DNA from: Promethearchaeota archaeon | GTDB lineage: Archaea; Asgardarchaeota; Lokiarchaeia; Sigyniarchaeales; SOKP01 | Reading direction: 5' to 3' | Assembly (NCBI GenBank): GCA_030615235.1 | Contig: JAUWZR010000138.1 | Coordinates: 1 to 6,913, forward strand | Length of the DNA stretch: 6,913 nucleotides | In this document: piece by piece, positions 1 to 6,491 of the stretch | Layout: each line of letters begins with the position of its first letter | Position numbering within the stretch: the stretch's first letter is position 1 | Position numbers and translations under genes: made by a program | Notes under the pieces: generated by a model | What the model saw: the letters and a program-made list of their open reading frames with translations, nothing else | Told to the model about the DNA's origin: nothing | Database searches by the model: none

Positions 1-75
1 TTTTATCAATCTAGTATTTATAGAATAATAACACATCATCTTCTAATAATATATAAATTTTCTGTTATTCCTTAG
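1..75 (+). CDS. possible C-terminal tail of an upstream gene (partial)
   Basis: Frame 1 is open from the first base to a TAG at 73-75, giving 24 residues that end in IYKFSVIP. The other two plus frames close within about 30 bases. The tail is hydrophobic and basic, as are the ends of the radical SAM proteins in this window. The stop would lie only 7 bases before the glycosyltransferase ATG at 83, which suits an operon. An open stretch this short can arise by chance in AT-rich DNA, and a TATA-like sequence lies within it, so this is a weak call. No function can be assigned. Confidence 0.3.
   Translation, partial: FYQSSIYRIITHHLLIIYKFSVIP
48..58 (+). promoter_or_regulatory. candidate archaeal TATA box for the glycosyltransferase gene
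   Basis: The sequence AATATATAAAT is centred about 30 bases before the ATG at 83, so a start of transcription near 78-82 would give an almost leaderless mRNA. No good Shine-Dalgarno site precedes the gene, only an A/G-rich stretch at 74-82. The alternative is that the gene is read from an upstream promoter together with the possible tail at 1-75. Confidence 0.3.
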
Positions 76-82
76 AAAAGAA

Positions 83-850
83 ATGAATTATACGCCAAAT
101 ATAACAGTTATTATCCCTACTTATAATGAGGAAAATAACATAAGAAGTACATTAATAGCAATTAAACGGCAAAAATGTGATCTTACTTATGAAATAATTG
201 TAGTTGATGGACAAAGTACCGATAATACTGTATCAATAGCCAAAAATTTTGCGAAAGTGTATATATCACCAAAAAAAGGTAAAGCGTTTCAATTGAACTA
301 TGGTATCTCTAAAACATCTGGCGAATTACTTATATTGTTAGATGCAGATACGATAATAAATCCATACTTCTTTCAAAAAATTTATAAAATCTTTAAAAAT
401 CGTAAAAATTTATATGCTTGCAGTGCGAGAGTTAACTATCATAATGGAAAGGCAATTTCGTTTAAGTTAGCCTCGCAGAGATTTACTATCACACAATATT
501 TCTTTCTTAACATCAATATGCATTTATATTATTCTTTAAAATCACTATTGGGATATCCTGAACTAACAGGGTGTAATATGATCGTTAGAAGAGAAATATT
601 TTTAAAAACAGGAGGTTTTAAGTCAACTCCAAACTCATTAGGAATCGACAAGGTTTTCTCAGATTCCTTGATATATCTAATCAGAAAAATGAAAAAGGGT
701 AAAGTTAGAACACTAAATTTTGTATCAGTATTGACAAGTGGAAGGCATTTAACTATTAAACGTAGTCTAAAACGGATTAGCCAGTATTACTCAAAAAAAG
801 ATATTTATTATGCATTAGCAAAAAAAAATGAATTAGACGATATAATATAA
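83..850 (+). CDS. family 2 glycosyltransferase (GT-A fold)
   Basis: A 255-residue protein with the features of a family 2 glycosyltransferase, which moves a sugar from a nucleotide-sugar donor to an acceptor. Residues 6-20 carry the opening strand and the PTYNEENNI motif. Residues 38-50 hold the IIVVDGQSTDNT nucleotide-binding strand. K65-G66-K67 follows. DAD at 87-89 is the DXD metal and donor site. GYPELTGCNMIVRRE (157-171) and the GGF at 177-179 match the acceptor-side region. S193-D194 followed by a KKGK segment at 204-207 stands where this family has its ED/catalytic-base region. I see no clear transmembrane span, so the protein is probably cytosolic or peripheral at the membrane. The length is normal for a compact single-domain member. 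It lies 79 bases before the radical SAM gene with no oligo-T terminator between them, so the two may be co-transcribed. A run of nine A at 820-828 near the end does not break the frame. Donor and acceptor cannot be told from sequence; a role in surface glycan or glycolipid synthesis is inferred. Confidence 0.9.
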   Translation: MNYTPNITVIIPTYNEENNIRSTLIAIKRQKCDLTYEIIVVDGQSTDNTVSIAKNFAKVYISPKKGKAFQLNYGISKTSGELLILLDADTIINPYFFQKIYKIFKNRKNLYACSARVNYHNGKAISFKLASQRFTITQYFFLNINMHLYYSLKSLLGYPELTGCNMIVRREIFLKTGGFKSTPNSLGIDKVFSDSLIYLIRKMKKGKVRTLNFVSVLTSGRHLTIKRSLKRISQYYSKKDIYYALAKKNELDDII

Positions 851-918
851 CAGAGAATTATCCAATTGGCTGATAAATAAAAAATGCTTACAATTTTCAA
901 GTTAAAAAATAAGGTATA

Positions 919-924
919 AAGGAG
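919..924 (+). promoter_or_regulatory. Shine-Dalgarno site of the first radical SAM gene
   Basis: AAGGAG ends five bases before the ATG at 930. It is the clearest ribosome binding site on the plus strand here and fixes the start. A strong internal site 70 bases after the preceding stop suits the second gene of an operon. Confidence 0.75.
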
Positions 925-929
925 AAACG

Positions 930-2385
930 ATGAAATCGATTTTAATTTATCCACAACTTGAATTTGCAAAGGCTCAAATCCCTACTCCACCTTATTCTAT
1001 TTTATTTATTGCTGATTACCTACTTAAAAGAAATGTGGATGTAAAAATTTTCGATTTACGATTTGATAAATTGTCTCAAGTATTTGATACCATTTCTAAA
1101 AATGACCCTGAATTTATTGGTATTTCAGTAATGACTGGGCCACAAATTTATTATGCTCTGAAGATCTGTGAATCTATCAAGAAAGAGTTTAATAAAATCA
1201 AAATCGTTTGGGGTGGTCTTCACTCAACTATTCTTCCAACACAAACTCTTCAAAATAAATTCATTGATTTTGTTATTCGAGGTGAAGGAGAAAAAACTTA
1301 TCACGAACTTGTAAGTGGTAAAAATATAAGTCAAATTAAAGGGCTCTCATTAAAGAAAGGTAAAAAAATATTTCACAATCCTAATTCTAACCAGTTAACA
1401 ACTTCTGAAATAAATGAATTGAGTATACCATGGAGTTTAATAAATCCTAAGCGCTACATAAGAAATGGGAATTTCAATATGATAACAAGTCGAGGTTGTC
1501 CTTTTAAATGCGCTTTTTGCTATAATACTCTATTTAATAATGTGTGGAGGGGATGGACGGCTGAGAAATGCATCCAAGAGCTTGATAAATGCTTAGATTT
1601 TGGCTCTAAGAAAATTACTTTCTATGACGATTATTTTTTTGCTAATTCAAAACGGATTAAAATTCTGTTTGACTATTTTAAGGAAAAAGATATCAGGTGG
1701 AAAGCAGAATTACGCGTTAATCGCCTAGACTATTCATTAGCTGAAGAAGCAAAAAGTCATGGCTGCGTTCAAATGTATTTTGGAGCAGAATCAGGCTCTC
1801 AACGAGTGTTAAATATTTTGAATAAAAATATTTCAATAAAAGACATAATTCAAAGTGCTAAAATTACAAAAGATACAGATATTAGTGCTGATTATAGTTG
1901 GATGATTGGAATACCTGGTGAAACTAAAATAGATGTAAAAAAAAACTATAAGTTTAATAAAAAATATTAAAGAGATTAATCCTAAATGTGAATTTTCTGT
2001 AAAAATACTCTTTCCTTATCCAACAACCGTAATTTATGATCTTGCTAAACAAATTGGCTTCGAACCCCCATCTAATCTTCTTAATTGGGCAAAAATTCGG
2101 AGAGAGCGAGCATCAAATTATTTAAAAAATAAAAATCAACTAGAAATGATTTCAATTACTAGTGCTATCATAGGTAGGAAAGTTTTTGAACAAGAAAGTA
2201 TCCCAATTTTTAAATTGATTAAATTTATAGCAAATTTTAGGTGGAATTATGAAATTTTTGAAGCAGGATTTGAAAATATTTTCTTTAAAATTTTTAGAGA
2301 CTTAATTGATAAAGTAATTAGTAGAAAAAATACTATTGAATACGATCCATTTATACATAAATTTGTATCGATAAAGGAAGATTAG
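930..2385 (+). CDS. cobalamin-binding radical SAM protein, frame interrupted
   Basis: A B12-binding radical SAM enzyme whose frame breaks at a run of nine A (1937-1945). Reading one A fewer joins residues 1-338 to 146 more, giving 484 residues, close to the 494 of the intact relative at 4787-6271. Residues 1-130 form the Rossmann-like cobalamin domain (opening SILIYPQLEFA, GISVMTG near 64, WGGLHST at 94-100, VIRGEGE at 115-121). The classic DxHxxG cobalt-ligand motif is absent, as in many members of this class. Residues 184-330 form the radical SAM barrel with C190, C194 and C197 (CX3CX2C) for the 4Fe-4S cluster, FYDDYF at 231, FGAESGS at 284-290 and GIPGET at 327-332. Downstream of the break, the other frame continues as the family does: a helix, an FPYPTT segment, an NWAK segment, then a basic and hydrophobic helical tail. 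The start is set by AAGGAG at 919-924. Members perform radical methylations, ring formations and similar steps, often on lipids or natural products; the substrate here is unknown. Without frame correction the product ends at 346 residues and lacks the end of the barrel. Confidence 0.85.
1937..1945 (+). other. A9 run that breaks the radical SAM reading frame
   Basis: Nine A follow GATGT. The upstream frame reads V336-K337-K338 and then runs to a TAA at 1968-1970 after eight residues unlike the family. Skipping one A gives DVKKTISLIKNIKEINP, a normal continuation after the GIPGET motif. The break therefore fits one extra A in the genome or in the assembly, or a slippery run at which polymerase or ribosome changes frame. 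Confidence 0.8.
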
Positions 2386-2461
2386 AAACATTAGCCTAAA
2401 TTTGCTGAATTCTTCATCAGATTTAACGAGATTCCCATTTTATCTGTAAATATTCTTAATA

Positions 2462-2467
2462 TTTTTT
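2462..2467 (+). terminator. candidate oligo-T terminator after the radical SAM gene
   Basis: Six T lie about 75 bases after the TAG at 2383-2385 and just before the TATA-like box of the next gene. Archaeal polymerase often stops at such T tracts without a hairpin. The tract is short and such runs are common in this AT-rich DNA. Confidence 0.3.
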
Positions 2468-2482
2468 GACAATATAATAAAG

Positions 2483-2491
2483 AATATAAAT
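2483..2491 (+). promoter_or_regulatory. candidate TATA box of the zinc-ribbon gene
   Basis: AATATAAAT, centred about 54 bases before the ATG at 2541, would place the transcript start near 2512 with a leader of about 30 bases. That leader would include a weak Shine-Dalgarno-like AAGTGA at 2528-2533, seven bases before the start. The rest of the 155-base gap (2386-2540) shows nothing else I can name. Confidence 0.35.
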
Positions 2492-2540
2492 GTGTTAGGT
2501 CATTTTTTTCTTAATAAAAATAATATCAAGTGAAAATTTA

Positions 2541-3026
2541 ATGGTGGATCTTGACTATAGTAAAACATTTAGCTGTCCTAAATGTGGGGCAGTTGGCAAT
2601 ATTTATCTTGTGAAAGTGGCGGGAAATAAAGTTATCGTTAAACAAAGATGCCCTGTTCATGGTGGCAGAGCTTTCAAAATTCCTTTAAATGATAAAGACA
2701 AATATATTAATCTCATCCATGATGGCGTTTTTCGGTGTTATAAATGTGGACAGGAAGCTGAACAAAGTTATATGAGGGTTTCAGCACCCTGGACTTTAAT
2801 TAAAACTTCTTGTCCAACCCACGGAGCGATAACCACTCAAAAAATTTGGGGTTCTATTTACAATGAAATTTCTAGTAAAGGAGCTGCAACGCAACAACCA
2901 GCCCAACCACAACCTTCCCAAATAGAAACTATGCCAAGTGAAGAAAACAAGTTTTGCCCAAACTGCGGTGCTCACTTGACGGAAACAGGAAGTTTTTGTG
3001 GGGAATGTGGTTCAAAATTAAACTAA
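2541..3026 (+). CDS. triple zinc-ribbon protein
   Basis: A 161-residue protein built from three zinc-binding ribbons. Ribbon 1 uses C12-x2-C15 and C37-x2-H40 (CPKCG and CPVHGG). Ribbon 2 repeats the layout with C66-x2-C69 and C91-x2-H94 (CYKCG and CPTHGA), so the two look like a tandem duplication of a CCCH ribbon of about 54 residues. A flexible linker rich in Gln, Pro and Ala (about 114-130) leads to ribbon 3, a compact CCCC type with C139, C142, C153 and C156. There is no signal peptide, membrane span or catalytic motif. Such modules usually bind proteins or nucleic acid; the actual partner is unknown. CP.HG ribbon proteins of this style are, as I recall, frequent in Lokiarchaeia-type genomes. 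It appears to be a single-gene unit with a TATA-like box before it and oligo-T tracts after it, so it probably has no tie to the neighbouring glycan genes. GTG at 2544 directly follows the ATG and is a less likely alternative start. Confidence 0.88.
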   Translation: MVDLDYSKTFSCPKCGAVGNIYLVKVAGNKVIVKQRCPVHGGRAFKIPLNDKDKYINLIHDGVFRCYKCGQEAEQSYMRVSAPWTLIKTSCPTHGAITTQKIWGSIYNEISSKGAATQQPAQPQPSQIETMPSEENKFCPNCGAHLTETGSFCGECGSKLN

Positions 3027-3041
3027 ATTATTTTATTTACA

Positions 3042-3065
3042 TTTTTTTAATTATGCTTCTTTTTC
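3042..3065 (+). terminator. candidate oligo-T terminator of the zinc-ribbon gene
   Basis: A run of seven T (3042-3048) followed by a CTTCTTTTTCT stretch (3056-3066) lies 16-40 bases after the stop. This fits archaeal T-tract termination. No convincing hairpin is seen. Confidence 0.45.
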
Positions 3066-3155
3066 TAAGCCTATATTGAGCTTAAAGTATGGAAACTTAG
3101 AATTAACAATTTACATATAGGCCAATTAATTTTGTATAAAATCGGATAGAATAAT

Positions 3156-3164
3156 AAAAAAAAA
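3156..3164 (-). terminator. candidate oligo-T terminator of the interrupted minus-strand gene
   Basis: Nine A on the plus strand read as nine T on the minus strand, 30 bases past the TAA of the gene at 3194-3676. The rest of the gap between the two convergent genes (3027-3193) is AT-rich with no further feature. Confidence 0.45.
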
Positions 3165-3193
3165 TAAATTGAAAATATTTGGACAGAACTATT

Positions 3194-3676
3194 TTAGATT
3201 CTAGAATCACTTGTAGGAGGATCTGTGTCTCCTTTATTCTGGTTAAATAAGTCTGACATAATACCGTGAAAAGCTGATCTTCTTTGCAAATAATGACCTT
3301 TTTCCTCATTCTTATTTTGCCTTAATATAAGGGGCCATTTCTTTAATTTAGGATTACCCTTGCCATCTATTTTTAGATTCCCATTCTTGTCTCTTACTTT
3401 TAAGTATGCTACAATAAAACCTTCTTTTTTTGGGTCAACTCTACTTACATCGTGCCATCGTACCCACTTACTTTTTCCCATTGAATACATCGAAGTAGAT
3501 ATCCCCGCTTGTATTCTTCAAGCAAACTCGTTGTTACTTGCAACTAATAAGCCATTATCTTTGCCGAGCCTGCATTTTGAGGTTATAATTGGATCACCTA
3601 CTGGGTCTGTATTCAACATTTTTTCAAACTTATCAACTCTATCAGGAGAAACCTCCCAACCACTCATTATTGGCAT
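3194..3676 (-). pseudogene. small hypothetical gene interrupted by one in-frame TGA
   Basis: Read from ATG at 3676-3674, the frame gives 52 residues (opening MPIMSGWEVSPDRVDKFEKM), then TGA at 3520-3518, then 107 more residues to a TAA, 160 in all. Apart from that codon the frame is uniform. The start has a strong GGTGAT site (3680-3685), while the internal ATG at 3490, which would give a 98-residue product, has none. The stop falls in NNEFA-stop-RIQAG, and I expect Trp there (FAWRI), so TGG to TGA is the simplest change. The other Trp codons of this gene (SGW, KWVRW, KKW) are all TGG. The second half is polar and basic (KVRDKNGNLKIDGKGNPKLK) and ends in DTDPPTSDSRI. There is no signal peptide or membrane span. 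The alternation of strands and charged turns could fit a small beta-rich, PH-like domain; this is a guess. Similar proteins occur, as I recall, in Lokiarchaeia. It could be a recent pseudogene, a sequencing error or a recoded gene. The plus-strand frame opposite it is its shadow. Confidence 0.7.
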
Positions 3677-3679
3677 TCT

Positions 3680-3688
3680 ATCACCCTT
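3680..3688 (-). promoter_or_regulatory. Shine-Dalgarno site that fixes the start of the TGA-interrupted gene
   Basis: On the minus strand AAGGGTGAT precedes ATG (3676-3674) by three bases. GGTGAT is a full match to the usual anti-Shine-Dalgarno complement. It shows that the 52-codon stretch before the TGA belongs to the gene. Confidence 0.65.
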
Positions 3689-3738
3689 GATTTTTATTCT
3701 TAATTTCTAAATTTGTGACTATTCTTAATAAAAAAGAT

Positions 3739-3752
3739 AAATATATAAAAAT
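3739..3752 (-). promoter_or_regulatory. candidate TATA box of the TGA-interrupted gene
   Basis: The minus strand reads TTTTATATAT across 3750-3741, about 70 bases before the ATG. A transcript start near 3715-3720 would give a leader of about 40 bases carrying the Shine-Dalgarno site. The region is so AT-rich that other positions are possible. Confidence 0.3.
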
Positions 3753-3841
3753 TTACTTTTTTTTGTATTTAAATAGATTTATCAAGTTTAGTTCGCTAGA
3801 ATTCTTAGATTTTATAAATTTTAAGAAATACAGATTGACTT

Positions 3842-3862
3842 TTAACAAACATAGTCTGTTAA
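3842..3862. repeat. short inverted repeat upstream of the deacetylase gene
   Basis: TTAACA (3842-3847) and TGTTAA (3857-3862) form a perfect six-base inverted repeat with a nine-base spacer, 102 bases before the deacetylase start. It could be an operator or chance. Nothing else stands out in the gap from 3689 to 3930. Confidence 0.25.
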
Positions 3863-3933
3863 GTTAAAGAGATTAAATCGGTTATAAAATTTAATTCTAT
3901 AATTCATAGTTGAGTGTTTTTAAAATTTGATTT

Positions 3934-3946
3934 TTATTTAATATTA
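3934..3946 (+). promoter_or_regulatory. candidate TATA box of the deacetylase gene, probably leaderless
   Basis: TTATTTAATATTA lies 18-30 bases before the ATG at 3964, the distance expected when transcription starts at or next to the start codon. No Shine-Dalgarno site is present between 3945 and 3963, which agrees with a leaderless mRNA. Confidence 0.4.
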
Positions 3947-3963
3947 AAACTTATGCTTATATA

Positions 3964-4737
3964 ATGAAAATTGTATTGACCTTTGATATTGAGAGGGACA
4001 TTCCAGGAGTATTCAACTCTTATTTTGGAGTAAAGATTGGATTATTGAAGATATTAAAAATATTAGATGATTTCAACATCAAAGGTACCTTTTTTTGCAC
4101 TGGAGATATAATTGAACATTTACCGGAGTATGTAAAAATAATTGAACATAAAGACCATGAAATTGCTTGCCATAGTTTAAATCACGAACGCTTAAATCAA
4201 TTAGATTATAGTAAATGTCGTCAATTGATCTATCAAAATAAGAAACTTATAGAGAACCTCTGTCAAAACTCAGAGATTATTGGGTTTAGAGCGCCTTATT
4301 TAAAACCTCCTTTATTCCTACTGAAAATTTTAGCTGAATTAGGATTTAAATATGATTCCTCAATAAGTTCCCCTAGAAATTTGAAAAAATACCAAATAAA
4401 TGGTTACCAAATCTATGAATTTCCTCCTTCAAATTCTAATGTATTTTTTAGGTTTCCTGTAAATCTTCAAGTTTTTTCTAATTGGATCTTTAAAAAGAAT
4501 CTAGATATATTATATTTTCACCCTTGGGAAGCAATAGATATGAGAGCTCTTATTTTCAACCAATTAAACTTATTTAATAAATGCAAAAATCTTCTTATTA
4601 GACCTGATCGCTGGATTAATACAGGGGATAAATTTATAAACAGATTAAGAAAATTTATCAAGGAAGCGCTTTCTGAAAAGGTAGAATTTGTTACTTTAAA
4701 AGATTTAATTAATTATAAAGAAAAAACACTTACCTAA
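3964..4737 (+). CDS. NodB-type polysaccharide deacetylase (carbohydrate esterase 4-like)
   Basis: A 257-residue protein of the NodB superfamily, metal-dependent hydrolases that remove acetyl groups from amino sugars. Motif 1 is TFDIERD (6-12), with D8 in the catalytic-base position and acidic residues E10 and D12 after it, in place of the usual TFDD. GTFFCTGDII (41-50) follows. HSLNH (70-74) is the HxxxH metal pair. GFRAPY (107-112) is motif 3. FKYDSS (128-133) is the usual strand after it. LYFHPWE (183-189) supplies the C-terminal His motif (H186). All main active-site motifs are present, so the enzyme is probably active. The FD.E form and the FHPWE ending resemble the subgroup found in exopolysaccharide and surface-glycan clusters. 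There is no signal peptide, so it would act inside the cell, perhaps on a lipid-linked sugar. The gene stands alone, with no obvious Shine-Dalgarno site, and its end faces the second radical SAM gene across 49 bases. The true substrate is unknown; an allantoinase-like amidohydrolase role is a less likely alternative. Confidence 0.88.
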   Translation: MKIVLTFDIERDIPGVFNSYFGVKIGLLKILKILDDFNIKGTFFCTGDIIEHLPEYVKIIEHKDHEIACHSLNHERLNQLDYSKCRQLIYQNKKLIENLCQNSEIIGFRAPYLKPPLFLLKILAELGFKYDSSISSPRNLKKYQINGYQIYEFPPSNSNVFFRFPVNLQVFSNWIFKKNLDILYFHPWEAIDMRALIFNQLNLFNKCKNLLIRPDRWINTGDKFINRLRKFIKEALSEKVEFVTLKDLINYKEKTLT

Positions 4738-4786
4738 ATTATAACATCGTTATTGATAGATAATAAGGATAATAAACTCGAAAATC

Positions 4787-6271
4787 TTATTTATGAAAAT
4801 AATTAGTTGTTTTAGAAGATTTAAATGGAGATCTTGAACCCATCTCATATTTCATTCGTCTAATAGTTATCAAAAAACTTAACAAATCCGTTATGATCCT
4901 AAAATTTTTTCTTGAATACAATATAAATTTAATTCCTTTCCTCTTATAAAGCCTTATTAAAGTATTTTTCCAACCTCTTTTAAAATATCCATAATAATAT
5001 GCTTTAGATAAAAGTTGTTCTAATTTTTCCTTTGATAATTTATGGAGTCGATTCACAGCTGTAGTAAAATTATAATCACTCCAATTATAGGATATTAAGT
5101 AATCTTTTTCAATTAAATCGTCTCTAAACTTCGTGCCGGGCAATGGAGTCATTATGGAGTAAAGCGGGAAGTCTATTCCTAATTTCCTAACTATTTTTAT
5201 CATTATATTTGTATCTTTTTCTTCTTCCTCAAAGGAAGAACCCACTAATAAACTACCTATTATTACAATATCATTGTCATGGAGTATTTTAATTGCTTCT
5301 ACAATATCTCTAAATTTTACTTGTTTATGAATATCATTCAGAGACTTTTGATTAAATGATTCGATACCAAGAAAGAAAAGCCAAAAACCTGCTTTAGACA
5401 TTTTCTTAATTATATTTGGATTATTTTTAATAACATCAATTCTACTTTGACATATAAAATCTAATTTAATACCTTCTTTAATGATTAGGTCACAAATTTT
5501 CTCTACTCTCTTCATATTTGCTGTGAAATTGTCATCTGTAATTAGAACATTTTGGCCCTTTTTTTGACTTGAAATGATTTTTAACTCTTGAATAACCCGT
5601 TCTATGTTTTTTGTTCTATAGGTCCCTCGATTAAACAGATGTATATTACAGAAAGTGCATTTAAATGGGCATCCCCTTGATGTTTCGATCACATCTATAG
5701 GCATCTGAAAAATCTGGTGGTAAGACCTTTTATTTCTTAATTCTCTTGCTGGTAATGGTAATTTATTTAAATCCTTGATTAAATGTCGATCTTGATTATT
5801 TATTATAATCCCATTATCTTTATATGAGATTCCTTTTATCTCCTCTAAATTTCTGTTTTTGACTAATTCCCGAAAAGTAATTTCTCCTTCTCCACGTACA
5901 ATGATATCTACAAAGGGATATTTTAAAATTTCAGAATAATCAAAACTTGGATGCCATCCTCCTAAAACGGTCGAAAAACCTCGCTTTTTAGATTCATTAG
6001 CGATTTTTAAAGCAAAATTAATACCTATTGTGAAACAACATGAAATTCCAACAATATCTGGGTTAAATTCATTAATTTCTTCCATTATGTCCTTAATGTT
6101 TAAATTTCTGACTTTAGCATTAATTATCTTCACTTTTACGATATCGTAAATATTTGCAGCTATGGATTCTAATCCTAAAGCAGGAATGGTAAAACTATCA
6201 GTGACACTCTTAGTAATAAAATTTGGGTTTACTAAGACAACTTTTTGGATTTTTTTATCAATTAGATTCAT
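4787..6271 (-). CDS. cobalamin-binding radical SAM protein, intact
   Basis: A 494-residue B12-binding radical SAM enzyme with a full frame. Residues 9-140 form the cobalamin domain: VVLVNPNF at 11-18, PALGLESIAANI at 30-41, PDIVGISCCF at 71-80, LGGWHPSF at 103-110 and IIVRGEGE at 123-130. As in its neighbour, the DxHxxG cobalt-ligand motif is absent. The radical SAM barrel spans about 193-380: TSRGCPFKCTFC with C201, C205 and C208 (CX3CX2C), LITDDNF at 243-249, FLGIES at 300-305 and PLPGT at 376-380. A segment with NWSDYNF (396-402) follows, then a helical tail rich in Lys, Arg and hydrophobic residues to the end. That layout matches the large class that includes the hopanoid and bacteriochlorophyll enzymes HpnP, HpnJ and BchE, which act on hydrophobic substrates. 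The basic tail could hold it at the membrane (inference). The ATG at 6271 lacks a Shine-Dalgarno site. It is convergent with the deacetylase and divergent from the third radical SAM gene. The exact reaction cannot be assigned. Confidence 0.92.
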   Translation of the reverse strand: MNLIDKKIQKVVLVNPNFITKSVTDSFTIPALGLESIAANIYDIVKVKIINAKVRNLNIKDIMEEINEFNPDIVGISCCFTIGINFALKIANESKKRGFSTVLGGWHPSFDYSEILKYPFVDIIVRGEGEITFRELVKNRNLEEIKGISYKDNGIIINNQDRHLIKDLNKLPLPARELRNKRSYHQIFQMPIDVIETSRGCPFKCTFCNIHLFNRGTYRTKNIERVIQELKIISSQKKGQNVLITDDNFTANMKRVEKICDLIIKEGIKLDFICQSRIDVIKNNPNIIKKMSKAGFWLFFLGIESFNQKSLNDIHKQVKFRDIVEAIKILHDNDIVIIGSLLVGSSFEEEEKDTNIMIKIVRKLGIDFPLYSIMTPLPGTKFRDDLIEKDYLISYNWSDYNFTTAVNRLHKLSKEKLEQLLSKAYYYGYFKRGWKNTLIRLYKRKGIKFILYSRKNFRIITDLLSFLITIRRMKYEMGSRSPFKSSKTTNYFHK

Positions 6272-6320
6272 TTTTTAGGCAACTTAAAGAAGTTTGAAAA
6301 TCAGATTCTTTTGTTTAATT

Positions 6321-6340
6321 TTAAAAATATATATCTATAT
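6321..6340 (-). promoter_or_regulatory. candidate promoter of the second radical SAM gene
   Basis: On the minus strand this stretch reads ATATAGATATATATTTTTAA, a TATA-like sequence 50-69 bases before the ATG at 6271. It would place the transcript start near 6300 with a leader of about 30 bases. It lies in the 220-base gap between two divergent genes (6272-6491), which must also hold the promoter of the gene at 6492. I can point to no clear site for that one beyond AT-rich stretches near 6450-6465. Confidence 0.3.
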
Positions 6341-6491
6341 CCTAGTAATTATATCAAAAGTTATTTTAATTATAAGATTTATTTTTCACCTTTATTCTTA
6401 TTAAAAGATTAGAAATGATATGAATTTAATTTAAAGGATAAATTTGCACATTTATTAGTAATATTATCAATTGAAATTAGGTTAGAATTTT

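Noticed and set aside
820..828. A second A9 run, near the end of the glycosyltransferase gene, as a possible frameshift
   Set aside because: Reading one A more or fewer gives a stop within a few codons in either case, and the protein already has a full-length glycosyltransferase domain.
2055..2075. TTCGAACCCCC resembling the T-loop of a tRNA
   Set aside because: It lies inside conserved radical SAM coding sequence (GFEPPSN), and no acceptor stem or anticodon arm is found around it.
2146..2385. A separate 79-residue gene starting at ATG 2146
   Set aside because: The same frame is open back to about 1945 and continues the radical SAM family pattern there, so this is the tail of the frameshifted gene, not a gene of its own.
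3103..3309. A 68-residue minus-strand reading frame
   Set aside because: It overlaps the end of the gene at 3194-3676 in another frame, runs through the A9 tract, and resembles no protein family.
3518..3520. A genome-wide change of TGA to tryptophan
   Set aside because: Trp in every gene I read here is TGG, including the other Trp codons of the same gene, and no other gene holds an in-frame TGA; one codon is too little to claim a new code.
3360..3710. A 116-residue plus-strand reading frame
   Set aside because: It lies opposite the interrupted minus-strand gene, has no ribosome site, and has the Ser/Leu/Pro/Ile-rich make-up of a shadow frame.
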